A DNA stretch of 64,000 bases from Clarkia xantiana subsp. parviflora (taxonomy: Eukaryota > Streptophyta > Magnoliopsida > Myrtales > Onagraceae): the NCBI GenBank assembly GCA_036873135.1, contig JAPTYO010000005.1:13866166-13930165 (forward strand), written 5' to 3'. Below, piece after piece: positions 11,639 through 21,028 of this stretch. The notes beneath the pieces were generated by a model. The model saw nothing but the letters and a program-made list of their open reading frames with translations. It made no database searches and was not told the DNA's origin. A program made the translations under genes and the position numbers. Each line of letters opens with the position of its first letter. Positions within the stretch are counted from its first letter, which is position 1.

Positions 11639-14600
11639 TCATGGCTGGTTTGATGATGATGTCGCATAGTTGGTTGCACCAAATCGCGTTAGTGCACCTA
11701 GCCTGATGCATTCTTCGATTTCCCAGTTTAACGGTGGACACATGTTTGTGTTATGCCCCCAAGTTTTATGGTACTTGCACCATTCTTTGATGTCGTTGCC
11801 CAAGAAAGCTGTCTCCGAGGCAAGCGGACCTGGGAGCTTGTTCTCTAGCAGGTTGACGTAAATGTCTTCTGCCACCGTGTTTAGCGGTGTGAAGATGTTG
11901 TTGATACCAAAGCTTGCGTCTTCCTGGTTGTTCGTTTTTGCTCGAACACCTTTGTCCAAACTGAGGGGTGTACCCCTCCTCAGTTCTTGCTCGCAAGAGA
12001 TTGCTGTCTCGAGCTTTTCCTTTAAATCCGCCATGGTCCTTGTTGTTTGCCATCCATGTGTTCGTCCAAAGAAAAGGAAAGATCTGGCGTTCATATTTGC
12101 ATAGAACACGCTTATCACATCTTCTCTTGTTGCTTTTGCGTTTGAGGCATTGGAGGTGAACTTGGTGAAGTATTCTGAGATTGGCTCGTCTTCTCCCTGC
12201 TGAACGAGCCAAATCTGTTGCCAAGGTGATAACTGGATGTTTTCTTGCGGTTTCCAGATTGTAATGGCTTGTTCCATTGGTTGCTTCTTTCTTTCATCAA
12301 CTACCTTCTGCCTTTTGAAGGAATTTACCATGGCCACATGGTATTGGTTCTTTGCTCTCAAGGCATTGACGTAACAACGCCTTGCAGTTATCTGATCACC
12401 CAGCACTTCTCCAATCCCATGCTCTGTCGGGAACTTCATCTTTTGGTGGACGGTGGAGGGCACGATCACATAAGGATTGATCGTTGTTCGTCCCAAGATT
12501 CCGTTGTAGGCTCCAAGGGATTCTACAACTACAAAAGTGACATTGATATGTAATGCTCTCCACCCCTGGCCAAGGATGACTGGGAGTGTGATTGTTCCCA
12601 AGGGTTGTGTAGCTGCTCCTGCGAAGCTAACCAATGAGAAGGTTCCTGGGGACAAATCCCTGACAGACTTTCCTAGTTGCTCCAGGACTTTGATGTTTAG
12701 AATGTCGGCAGAACTTCCACCATCCACGAGAATTCTTTTCACATCGTACCCGTCGATGTCCATGGTAATAACTAAAGCATCGTCGTGGGGATAAACGATA
12801 TGCTTCAGGTCTTCCCTGGAGAATTCGATTACTGCGTCTTCTTGTTCGGGTTGCTTGCGCTTTCCATACTTCGGCAATGTAACTGCTTGGGATGCATAAA
12901 TGTCCCGAGCATTTGATATGTGTCCTCCAGCGGCAGGCCCTCCATGTATGACATTGATTACCCCTCGCTTGGCTGGCGGAGGGTTGTCATGAACTTTCTC
13001 TTTTCCTTTGCTTGTTCTTTTAGACGACTCTGGGTGAGTCTTTCTTGAGGGGCTGTTGCCTTGGTCCACAAATTGCTTTAACTCACCCTTGAGGATGAAG
13101 TTGTTGATTCGAAAGCGTAGACTGATGCAGCTATCAGTCTCGTGGCCAAAAACTTCGTGGTTTTCACACCACTTCTCTTTGTCGCTTCCCATCTGGCCTT
13201 TCCTAAAGTTGTTTGGCTCCTTCCACATATTTGCGCTTTTCATTTCTCTCAAAATCACCGACAGCGGGGCGTTCAGAGGGATGCAGTCGGCGAGATTTAC
13301 TTCTTTAGGCCTCTGAAAATCCCCTTGGAAAGGTCTTTTTGGCTGAGGTTGCCAATGCTTTCCTTGTTGGCTGCCTGGGTGTGGCTTTGGATTGTCTTTT
13401 GCCTTAGCTGCAGCAACTTTAGCCTTGTTCTGGCTTCTGAACCTCTCAAGGTCTATATACTCCTTGACTCTCGCGGCCAATTCTTCCATTGATTCTGCTG
13501 GGCGTTTCGCCATTTTCTCCGCTAAGGCAGTGCCCCTGCGGCCGAGGTTTCGGATAAAAGCCCGAACAATTTCTCCTTCGGTCAGGTTTCCCTGAATGTC
13601 AGAAATGTTCTGGTTGAAGCGGACGTAGTAGTCGGCAAGGGACTCTTCGTTCTGCTGTTGGACGTCGTCCAGAGCGTTTGCCCCTTTTAACAGTGTACGC
13701 TCACCCATGTATCGCCTGATGAATTTGGCTTTTAGATCCGCCCATGAAGTAATGCTCCCGCAAGGCAGTGAGAAGAACCAGTGTGCTGCGGTCCCGGCAA
13801 GAGTTTGTGAAAACGTCATTGCGAAGTGATGCGGGTTCTTTGTTCTGCCTAGCAGAGAGGCCTCGTGCTTTTGCACGTGTTCAATTGGGTCTCCTTTACC
13901 CCGGTAGGGGTCTCCTCCAATTCGGTACAGAGCGTCTGGGACGTGACTGTTTACCAAGTGCTCAGCGAACGGATGTGACGCCCTTTCCTCAAGAGCATGC
14001 ATACCCTTCATTTTTGCCTCCCTCATTTTCTTCTCCACCAGCTCCTCTAACATCTCAGCGGTGAATCCCTTTGCTGGTTCGGCGTAACCTGTTGAAGGTT
14101 TTGGCTGATCATTGTTTCGGTAGATGTCAGACTGATCCCTACTTGTGGCCTGATAAGGATCGTCTCTCATTGGTTGCTGCGGGTGGTAGAATGGGGGCTG
14201 CCTTTCGTTCCTCCATTGTTGAGCTCCTTGGAAAGGAGTGTATGACCGTGCAGGTTCATATCTCTCATGTTGGTGTCTGCCCTGGAAAGGGTTGCCATAG
14301 TGAGTAGTGTCTTGCGACATCTCTCGTGCTGGCGCAGCATGCTGTTGGTTGTTCGGAGGTGGCTGAGCTTCGTATCCTTGGTTTTTGAGATACTCGCGGA
14401 GTGCGAGTAATTCTTCCAGCGCAGCCATCATTGCTGGAGTGATGGTGGGCATCGGGTTTGCCCCCGCTCTCTGCTCGCCCTGAGGCATTTCTGTCTGAGA
14501 CTCTTCTCCGTGTCTTTCTGGCTCGAAACCAGGTGGATGCGCGTGGTGTTTGTCTCTTGGTTCTCTGTGCTCTGTGTTGGGCACAGTGTCCGTCGGTATG

Positions 14601-14761
14601 GATGAAGCTACGGAAGTAGCTCTTGGGATGTGGGAGGGTCCCGACTGGCTCCCAGCTGGAGCTTGGCATCCTGCTCTTTTGTTCGCCGGGGACTTCCTGG
14701 GACGCCCGGGTCTTTTCTTCCGGTTTTTCACCTCTTCGGGAGGGTTGTGATCACTTGCCAT
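11639..14761 (-). CDS. Gag-protease-Gag' polyprotein of the first Gypsy element
   Basis: The open frame extends upstream to 14830 through the PBS into the LTR, but the likely start is the ATG at 14761 (context ACCATGGC), giving 1,040 residues. Order: basic, Pro/Gln-rich N-terminus (1-235); Gypsy Gag domain (about 265-445, PDALYRIGGDPYRGKGDP, HWFFSLPCGSITSWADLKAK, SLADYYVRFN); zinc-knuckle-like WCENHEVFGHETDSC (531-545); retropepsin with catalytic VDGGSSADIL (679-688) and the ILGR flap region. RT should follow but does not. Instead comes a second Gag-like stretch (847-937, GEDEPISEYFTKFTSNA) and a second knuckle, WCKYHKTWGHNTNMC (994-1008), with the same spacing as the first. The catalytic Asp is intact and there is no internal stop, so the frame appears maintained. 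Confidence 0.85.
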   Translation of the reverse strand: MASDHNPPEEVKNRKKRPGRPRKSPANKRAGCQAPAGSQSGPSHIPRATSVASSIPTDTVPNTEHREPRDKHHAHPPGFEPERHGEESQTEMPQGEQRAGANPMPTITPAMMAALEELLALREYLKNQGYEAQPPPNNQQHAAPAREMSQDTTHYGNPFQGRHQHERYEPARSYTPFQGAQQWRNERQPPFYHPQQPMRDDPYQATSRDQSDIYRNNDQPKPSTGYAEPAKGFTAEMLEELVEKKMREAKMKGMHALEERASHPFAEHLVNSHVPDALYRIGGDPYRGKGDPIEHVQKHEASLLGRTKNPHHFAMTFSQTLAGTAAHWFFSLPCGSITSWADLKAKFIRRYMGERTLLKGANALDDVQQQNEESLADYYVRFNQNISDIQGNLTEGEIVRAFIRNLGRRGTALAEKMAKRPAESMEELAARVKEYIDLERFRSQNKAKVAAAKAKDNPKPHPGSQQGKHWQPQPKRPFQGDFQRPKEVNLADCIPLNAPLSVILREMKSANMWKEPNNFRKGQMGSDKEKWCENHEVFGHETDSCISLRFRINNFILKGELKQFVDQGNSPSRKTHPESSKRTSKGKEKVHDNPPPAKRGVINVIHGGPAAGGHISNARDIYASQAVTLPKYGKRKQPEQEDAVIEFSREDLKHIVYPHDDALVITMDIDGYDVKRILVDGGSSADILNIKVLEQLGKSVRDLSPGTFSLVSFAGAATQPLGTITLPVILGQGWRALHINVTFVVVESLGAYNGILGRTTINPYVIVPSTVHQKMKFPTEHGIGEVLGDQITARRCYVNALRAKNQYHVAMVNSFKRQKVVDERKKQPMEQAITIWKPQENIQLSPWQQIWLVQQGEDEPISEYFTKFTSNASNAKATREDVISVFYANMNARSFLFFGRTHGWQTTRTMADLKEKLETAISCEQELRRGTPLSLDKGVRAKTNNQEDASFGINNIFTPLNTVAEDIYVNLLENKLPGPLASETAFLGNDIKEWCKYHKTWGHNTNMCPPLNWEIEECIRLGALTRFGATNYATSSSNQP

Positions 14762-14790
14762 GGTTTCTGTAGCTTTTTGTTCGAATCGTG

Positions 14791-14802
14791 CAGACGGCGC
14801 CA
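14791..14802 (-). other. Primer-binding site, tRNA-Asp type
   Basis: The minus strand reads TGGCGCCGTCTG two bases after the 5' LTR. The first nine bases match the complement of the plant tRNA-Asp 3' end including CCA, the primer used by many Tat and Athila Gypsy elements. Confidence 0.7.
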
Positions 14803-14803
14803 A

Positions 14804-15701
14804 TGTTGCGTCCGAGACGACTGAGGTCACGAGGACGCGTCTGAGGTTGTGCGGGAGTGACCCTTCCTACGGAGGTTGTGACCCGGCGAGGTTGTGACCC
14901 GGCAAGGTTGTGACCCGGCGAGGTTGCGACCCGGCAAGGTTGTGACTCGGTAATTCTGCGTCTCGAGCGTCGGATCCTGCGCAAAGGACCAATGCTAGCA
15001 CGGAGAGAGGGGGGTGGTGCTAGCGGAGCCCTCTCCGATGCCTAAGTTACTATAGTGGCAAAAGGGTAATTTCTAGAGAGAGAAAGTTCTAGAGAGAAGT
15101 CAGAGCTCAAAATACCAAAGTTGGGCAAATGAGAGAGTGAGTGAAAATGGGTGGCCAAGGCCTCCTATTTATAGGCTTCCTTGAGACCGGACCCGGTTTT
15201 AGAGCGGTTCGACGACGGTTCAAGGAGACAAACGGGAACCGTCGTCCACATTGGTAATGCATGAACTTGACTTCTCTACACGTAACGGCGATCGCGGACA
15301 CGGTAATCATGGATACGACAATCGCGCAATACCCGTGGCGGAACCCGGACCTCGTCGAAATTGGGCAATTTGGCGAGGTCCGGATTGCCGTGCGATCCGG
15401 ACCTCCGGATTGCGCAACCCGGAGGTCCGGATTGCACAATCCGGACCTCCGGATTGCTGCAATCCGGACCGGATTGCTGCAATCCGGACCTCCGGATTGC
15501 TTGCAACCCGGACGTCCGGGTTGCTGCAACCCGGACATCCGGATTGCACCGCAATCCGGATGTCCGGTCCGGTCACGCGTAAATGCGTTTCCGGACCGTT
15601 TTTTACCCTTGGGAGACGTTTTCCGAGACGAGATGTAATTTTTTACGTGTTTGCGAGGCCCGAAGCGTAAATACGAACCCGAATTGGACATTTATCCATC
15701 A
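14804..15701 (-). repeat. 5' LTR of the first Gypsy element (promoter copy)
   Basis: 898 bases. It is nearly identical to 6793-7648 except for the length of the palindrome block (15377-15566), one G-run difference and one substitution near 15602. It carries the element's TATA box at 15165-15173. Confidence 0.92.
15165..15173 (-). promoter_or_regulatory. TATA box of the first Gypsy element
   Basis: TATAAATAG on the minus strand, downstream of the U3 palindrome array and about 400 bases before the gag start; a canonical plant TATA box in the expected LTR position. Confidence 0.65.
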
Positions 15702-17273
15702 CTGGCTGCATGCAAAACACTACTTGACCTACCCGCGGAGATGCTGTGGTTTATCATGCTCTGTGTTGGAGCTGATTCGACACACGATTTTGTCAAGATG
15801 AAGCTATGGTAATTTTCTGGAAATTCCCTATATAAATTTAAACCTTTCTTCACACCATTAAGTCCGAGTTTCTTCACTGATTTCACTGCTTTCTCTAATT
15901 TTTTGTCTAATTTTGCAACGACATTTGTTTTATTTGTTATATATACACAACTAGGATTGTGTATATATATATATATATCTTTTGCCAGAAAAACAAAAAA
16001 GCTAACATATCTGCTATATATATATAACAGATATCTTAGTATATGATGGCGTTATACATCTTTTGTTTTATATATTCGTCATATTTCTGCTAGGTTATAT
16101 ATATGGAATCGAATGACTGTATTTGGAAAAAAAAAAAACGAATGCTATGAGAACCGATGTTGTTCAAATGAGTTAGGGTTTATATGTTGCGAAAATCAGA
16201 TTCACCACCATATAGTATTCTATACTTGTGTTTGTCTTCAACAACCCAGCTTGTATAAAATTTTTGAACTGCAATCTATGTGTTTGGGTTCACAATTGCT
16301 TCAATGTATGGAAATTATGTTTAGGGTTAATACTAAGCAGAAATACTGCAGTTCTGCGGAACAAATTTGCAATTCTGCAGAACTGAAAAACTTAGATATT
16401 CTCCATATGTTGTGTGGTAATGAACATTGAGGAACATTTTTATGATGTTATATAGTATTTAGCCCTCATAAACCATAACTAGTTGATAACATAAAGATTA
16501 TGCTGTGGTATACTCAACTAATGACTAACTTTTTTAAACTGTTCATGTACCCTATAATTTCACGCAATGCGCGATATAATAATTAACTTTTATATATAAT
16601 GTTTCAAAATTATCCATCTTTGCTTGAATGATAACTTTTTACTAAATGCAATTGTTCCCCGTTAAATCAGCTGCAAAATGTTGAAGGAGCTAGGTGAGCA
16701 TCCTTACATTTGGCGCAGAATTTCACTCCGGGGATGAGCTATCACTACAATACCGGGAAACACGCTTCGTTTCTCCGGCAATGCCTTGCTAACTCCAACC
16801 CCGAAGCTCTATACAGGGCAGGAGTAGCCAATTTTGTTGGACGAAATTATCCAATAAATTATGGAGGTGCAGTTGGTCTGGTACAGTTGAGGGCTGCTTC
16901 AGATGCGAACCATCTGTACGCTACTTACACTCTAGGATTCCTCAAAATCTTCAATTGGGACGGTGATGTTCCATTACTGGAAGAAGGCTACAGACTCCTC
17001 GGAAAGGTTTGCAGAGCCGGCAAGGAGCTAGAATGTCGGAAAAATTTGATTGGGCATATGACATGTTTCTGGCCTCCCAGAAAATCGAGGGATCCACCAC
17101 TATTACCTCAAGCACAATGCAGAAAAAACCACTGGAAGGCCGTATATAACTGATCGCAAGAATATGAGCACTTTGAAGATCCAACTTGCATCGACTGTCA
17201 ATGCGATGGTGAGGTTCAAAGGCTGTATAAAACATTCAACTGGTCCAGCTTACCTGTTCATAGTTATAAGTAG
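15702..17273 (+). pseudogene. Second F-box / Sel1-like gene, disrupted by the Gypsy insertion, a frameshift and a stop
   Basis: Joined to ATGGC at 6788-6792, codons read M-A-A-C-K-T-L-L-D-L-P-A-E-M, an F-box start. Exon 1 ends at 15808 (CTATG|GTAATT) and exon 2 begins at 16671 (AAATCAG|CTGC), the same intron position and phase as the gene at 871. The protein continues CKMLKELGEHPYIWRRISLR, then breaks: a one-base change in the G run near 16730 shifts frame before GMSYHYNTGKHASFLRQC and NPEALYRAGVANFV. A TGA at 17151-17153 interrupts the frame, yet the conserved tail CIDCQCDGEVQRL follows in the same frame to a TAG at 17271-17273. It was once an SCF-type F-box gene and now cannot give a full product. 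Confidence 0.85.
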
Positions 17274-17378
17274 AAATGACAACATGTTTAGTTTTGAACT
17301 TGTGTGTAATTATTTTTTTTCTTTCCTAAATACTTTTTAACTTGTGTTTGGAAAGACTAAAGTGTGTTATCCTTTTGT

Positions 17379-17673
17379 CAGGGCCGGCCCAAGTGTTGGC
17401 CACTAAACCAAGGGTTTTAGGCCTCATGTTATAGGAGGCCTCATTTATGATACTGGTCGTTTATATTTGCTGTGTTCAGGTGAATGTTTTATACAATTAA
17501 AGTCATAATCATGAAAACTAGCGGAATTGAAAGTTTAAAAAACAATTTTTAAAAAATTAAACAATTTACGTTTACTCTTCACTTTAATATGTTTGGAAAA
17601 TTTTTAACCTTCATCGAAAAGGCCCCGAATTAAAATGAGGCTTTAAGCCTCAAATTCTCTTGGGCCGGCCCTG
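17379..17673. mobile_element. hAT-like MITE with 15-bp perfect terminal inverted repeats
   Basis: The left end CAGGGCCGGCCCAAG is exactly matched in inverse at the right end (CTTGGGCCGGCCCTG). There is no coding capacity in 295 bases. The CAGGG...CCCTG ends are typical of plant hAT elements. The 8-bp flanks (CCTTTTGT and GATCTGAA) do not match, so the target duplication is lost or the insertion is rearranged. It sits between the F-box and GRF pseudogenes. Confidence 0.75.
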
Positions 17674-17889
17674 GATCTGAACCATTAGCTCTTTGTTGTC
17701 ATATCATACGCGTGTCCCTTTTTTTACAATATGTTTTACATTTTTTTCCCTGAAATTCACTTTTAATGGGACAAAACTACCCCTTAACCTATTTAGTCAT
17801 CTTGTAAAATCACCGTTCTTCCCTCCATTTTCAGGTACTGTGCTCTGCTCTTTCTCTTCTTCTAATCCTTTGCTCTACTCCCCTTACGA

Positions 17890-18834
17890 AGCTAGCTGGA
17901 CCAATGCTCTTACAAACAAGTTAGGTCTTCAAACAGTCCTCCGTACGAAGCTCGCCGATGCAACAGCGATGCGATATGCACAATCAACAGGCTTATTCGT
18001 GGAAGGACTTCTCCGGGATGTACCGTGGGTGCCCCTATTTCCAGGTTCTTTTGCCTATTTCTTATTATTTCATGTGTGGGCGTGTCGAATTAGATACTAA
18101 TTAGTCCAATTTTGTAATAACGGTGTCTCCATTACAATTAGGGTTTACCTCAATAAGGGGTTCTATTCAAAATGTAAATAGACGTCCAATTGATGTGTGG
18201 GTGTGTCGAATTAGACAGTTATTAGTCCAATTTTGTAAATACGGTTTCTCAATTGAAAGTCGGGTTAACCTGAATTAGGGGTTTAATTCAAACTGTCAAT
18301 TAACGTCCCAATACGCCAAAATCGTGGTTCAAACTGTCAATTAAGGTTCCATGCTGTAAACCTTAGGGTTTCTGAACTGGACTAATTTCTATTTCCTGAA
18401 TTAGGGTTCTTATAATTAAGGTCTAACACAACGAATTACTCTTTCTTTTATGTTCAATTAGGCATTCAAACAGTCTTTTAAGGTTCAAATTAATGTATAC
18501 TTGTTATTGCTGTAAATTCCGACAGCTTGAGCCGGATTGAGGATGTAATTTTTTTTACAGGGAACATCCGGCGATGTGTGGTTATGGGGAAAGACCAGTG
18601 GAGAAATTCAAATCAATGTACCAGCATTTGACCAGCAACTGTTCAAACTTGGAGATGGGGGTTGTGAAATTGAAGATGGACAGTGCAAAGCATGATCTCG
18701 AGAATGCCAAATTCAAGATTCAGAATGCAAAGTTTAACCTCGAGAATGTCAATTTCACGATGCAGAAGGATAGTCTTGAGGTGGAGAATGGAACACTGCT
18801 GATGGGGAATGCTCACTTAGACAGTGAGTGAAGG
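17890..18834 (+). pseudogene. Degenerate second GRF zinc-finger / coiled-coil gene
   Basis: The frame ending at about 18042 reads PPYEARRCNSDAICTINRL, aligning with PPTELRRCFCGAVCTMVMS of the GRF gene at 4781, and ends at a donor (ATTTCCAG|GTTCTT). The second C of C-x-C is replaced, an in-frame stop precedes it and no start codon is visible. The later exon (from about 18561) reads EHPAMCGYGERPVEKF, matching EDPLICGYGKREIHEF of the intact gene, then a coiled coil of repeated LENAKF-type blocks, ending near 18834 without the membrane tail. The GCKFFEW segment of the finger was not found. I read this as a pseudogene; an expressed coiled-coil fragment from the ATG at 18574 cannot be excluded. Confidence 0.6.
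18065..18310. repeat. Intronic tandem duplication of about 120 bp
   Basis: ATGTGTGGGCGTGTCGAATT at about 18071 and its variant at about 18193 each begin a block containing TTAGTCCAATTTTGTAA and ending near AACGTCC/GACGTCC. It lies inside the presumed intron of the degenerate GRF gene and may have displaced the missing exon. Confidence 0.75.
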
Positions 18835-19588
18835 TTCTGGTGGTTGTGTCCACTAAATCAATCACAAAGCATCAATGTGTCGTTAATGTATACCGCATTA
18901 CACTTTAAGGAATTGGTGATCCTGTGTTCTTTTTTTTTTTTTCCATCAACGCAAGCTATTACGAGATAATTGTGTTAAATGAAGCCATTTCATATAACAA
19001 AACAACATTATCAATTCAACGGAGACTTGGCCATTTAGCTTTCAAGCCGAAAAAACAAATTAAACCACCAACGCTCGCGAATTCTTCTGTACATCGGATC
19101 CAAAACGTGGATCCGATGTGTTGACCTATCAACCAATCGGAATCAGACATCTACCATAGATAGGATCTAAAATATCTGCTGTATTCCACAGATCAGTCAG
19201 AAATATAAGTCTACTATACAAACACGCACAAAACGATAATTAGAGCTTTCTTAGTTTTTTTTTTCCTCATCCACACTTCGTTCGCAGCCAACTAAAGTCA
19301 AATTGTCCCGTGGATTATATGGACGCCAACACACCCCTACACCACTGCATCATAATAAAGACAAAACAACTTACATTGCCTCAGTTCCTTCGTAGTTCCT
19401 ACTACTCCAACATTTTTTACAGCCACAACTAACGACAGTATATACGCGCTCGTCCTTCCACGGTAAATCTCATCGTGTTATTCTTCGCTAGTATCAAAGA
19501 AGCAATCATCGACAGCCGATGTCTTGGAGTTAAAACATGTAGACAATATTCAATTGGATAACTTGGAGATTTAAATATAGATCACAAT
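18835..19588. other. Intergenic DNA, no gene recognised
   Basis: It lies between the 3' ends of the GRF pseudogene and the Ulp1-like gene. A GGATCC palindrome cluster near 19096-19112 is the only local feature. Confidence 0.4.
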
Positions 19589-20153
19589 CTACCAATATTG
19601 AGGGGACGATCTGACCGTTCGAGGTGTTATGTTTGGAATTTGATCGTGGGCGGTCATGAAATGCATAACGTACATGCCACAGTTACTCCTGAATAATAAA
19701 ACTGCATTAAAACATCTTCATAATATGACAACTCAATCTTTCTAATTATGCGATAGTACTGGCCAATAAAAATAATTCTTCTGCGCTCGGTACTACTTTC
19801 TCACCCATCACCCAAATATGCTTGATTTGGTACGTTCTCAGGAATTTTAATCTCCCATTCACACGGCCTATAACGGGTTGTTGAATTGTGATTGCTGGTC
19901 TCATGCAGCAGAAAGTATTCCTGGATCCAATATACCTGCTCTTCCCTATGTTAAATCCTAATAAAATACTTAGGGTATATCATAAATGACCTTACAATGC
20001 TACAAGTTCATTTACTAACCACTCGGGCACACTCATCAATCCTTTTACTTGAATTACCAGGCAGCGTATCGACATAATAAACAGCTCCCTCTTTTAGTAA
20101 TATCACCAGTAAGTACCAGTGTGTTGATTCTTCATTCATTGGAATGTATATCT

Positions 20154-20188
<35 letters not shown>

Positions 20189-21028
20189 CATAAAAAACTA
20201 TGATCACCATCATCTCTAAGTATAACATAGCCTATACAATGTCCCAAATCATATAATCATCTTACCCGTTCACATTTCGCAATACCAAGTCCCAACCAGG
20301 ATGGGCTAAGTGATGTCATCCTAGATCGACGTCCGGCATCCATAGCAGCGAAATGCTGTAAATTTAACATTGAACAACATTGGATCCTCCCGTTAAAGTT
20401 AGATTACGCTGTACTGCAACGAAATCCACTAGTTAATCAAACTTGAGACCACGTGGGTAGGCACCAAATACGCCAGTTATGTTCTGATCTTTGTTTGCAG
20501 TTCACAATATTCGCTACACTGTTGATTACCTGCATCAATCAGATAGACATACCAACGCATAATCATCACTTCGTGTACTACTACAAACAAATCCACACTA
20601 ACGGAAACTTACATCATCAATAATCTCTGCTCCGTGACGAAGCGTCAACATAAAACGACGACTGAGTGATATCATCGCGTTCTGCGTGAGCACCTCTCTG
20701 TTAAACACAAACCACTACTCAAATAACTCATTTCACTTTTCGAATTCAACTTTGACTCCCCAAATTCTCACCTTTCATATTCTTCTTCGCTTACGCCACT
20801 CGGAGCTTGGGCAAAAACATAATTTAGAACCATTTCCTCTTCTTTGTTAATCTCAGGACCCCTACAGGCGTCCATATACCTTAAGACTGCTACTTTCCCA
20901 TTGACGTTCTATTCAGTGTTTTTTTATAGCCTCGTTACATGATGAACATTATGCACGCCAATATCGGCTGTAATATTGCAACATACCTGGACCCGGTTCT
21001 CGTGTTTCAACCACTCGTCATACCAAGT
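19589..21028 (-). CDS. Ulp1-type SUMO/ubiquitin-like protease (peptidase C48), multi-exon, 5' end unresolved
   Basis: Eight consecutive exons join in phase on the minus strand: 21028-20987, 20908-20772, 20697-20613, 20529-20443, 20355-20266, 20151-20020, 19935-19805 and 19688-19589 (267 codons from the first exon traced). The product has the complete C48 catalytic set: IPMNEESTHWYLLVIL with His158, YYVDTL with Asp175, IPENVPNQ with Gln229 and SNCGMYVMHFM with Cys238. Such enzymes process SUMO precursors or remove SUMO from targets. Upstream blocks such as LRHGAEIIDDVINSV and IWCLPTW match the N-terminal part of plant Ulp1 domains. No ATG begins the first traced exon; a candidate start exon is MPSEGSSSLHIPSP near 21561. 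The intron before the His exon ends in a (TA)n tract. Ulp1 domains also occur in Mutator-like transposons, but no transposase is nearby. Confidence 0.72.
20155..20184. repeat. (TA)n microsatellite at an intron 3' end
   Basis: The tract sits directly before the acceptor of the exon carrying the catalytic His of the Ulp1-like gene, so it occupies the place of the polypyrimidine tract. Confidence 0.85.

Larger units (their letters stand above)
6793..15701 (-). mobile_element. Non-autonomous Ty3/Gypsy-type LTR element, Gag-protease-Gag, no RT or integrase
   Basis: Direct terminal repeats at 6793-7648 and 14804-15701 both begin TGTTGCGTCC and end ATCCATCA (plus-strand view). The flanks are ATGGC (6788-6792) and CTGGC (15702-15706), a target duplication with one mismatch. 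In minus-strand order: 5' LTR, PBS matching the tRNA-Asp 3' end, one 1,040-codon ORF, about 4 kb of non-coding arrays, polypurine tract GACTCGGGGGCAAG, 3' LTR. Outside one palindrome array the LTRs differ by only about two bases by eye, so the insertion is recent. No reverse transcriptase, RNase H or integrase motif is present in any frame, so movement must depend on enzymes made elsewhere. It resembles the TR-GAG class (LTR elements carrying only GAG) but is longer and has a second Gag-like region. Confidence 0.9.

Noticed and set aside
12537..14824. Plus-strand frames opposite the gag ORF
   Set aside because: Short, overlapping and without domains; they mirror the codon bias of the 1,040-codon minus-strand frame.
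17693..18100. 135-codon frame as a gene
   Set aside because: The alternative frame through 17900-18042 matches the GRF gene; the long frame has no family match.
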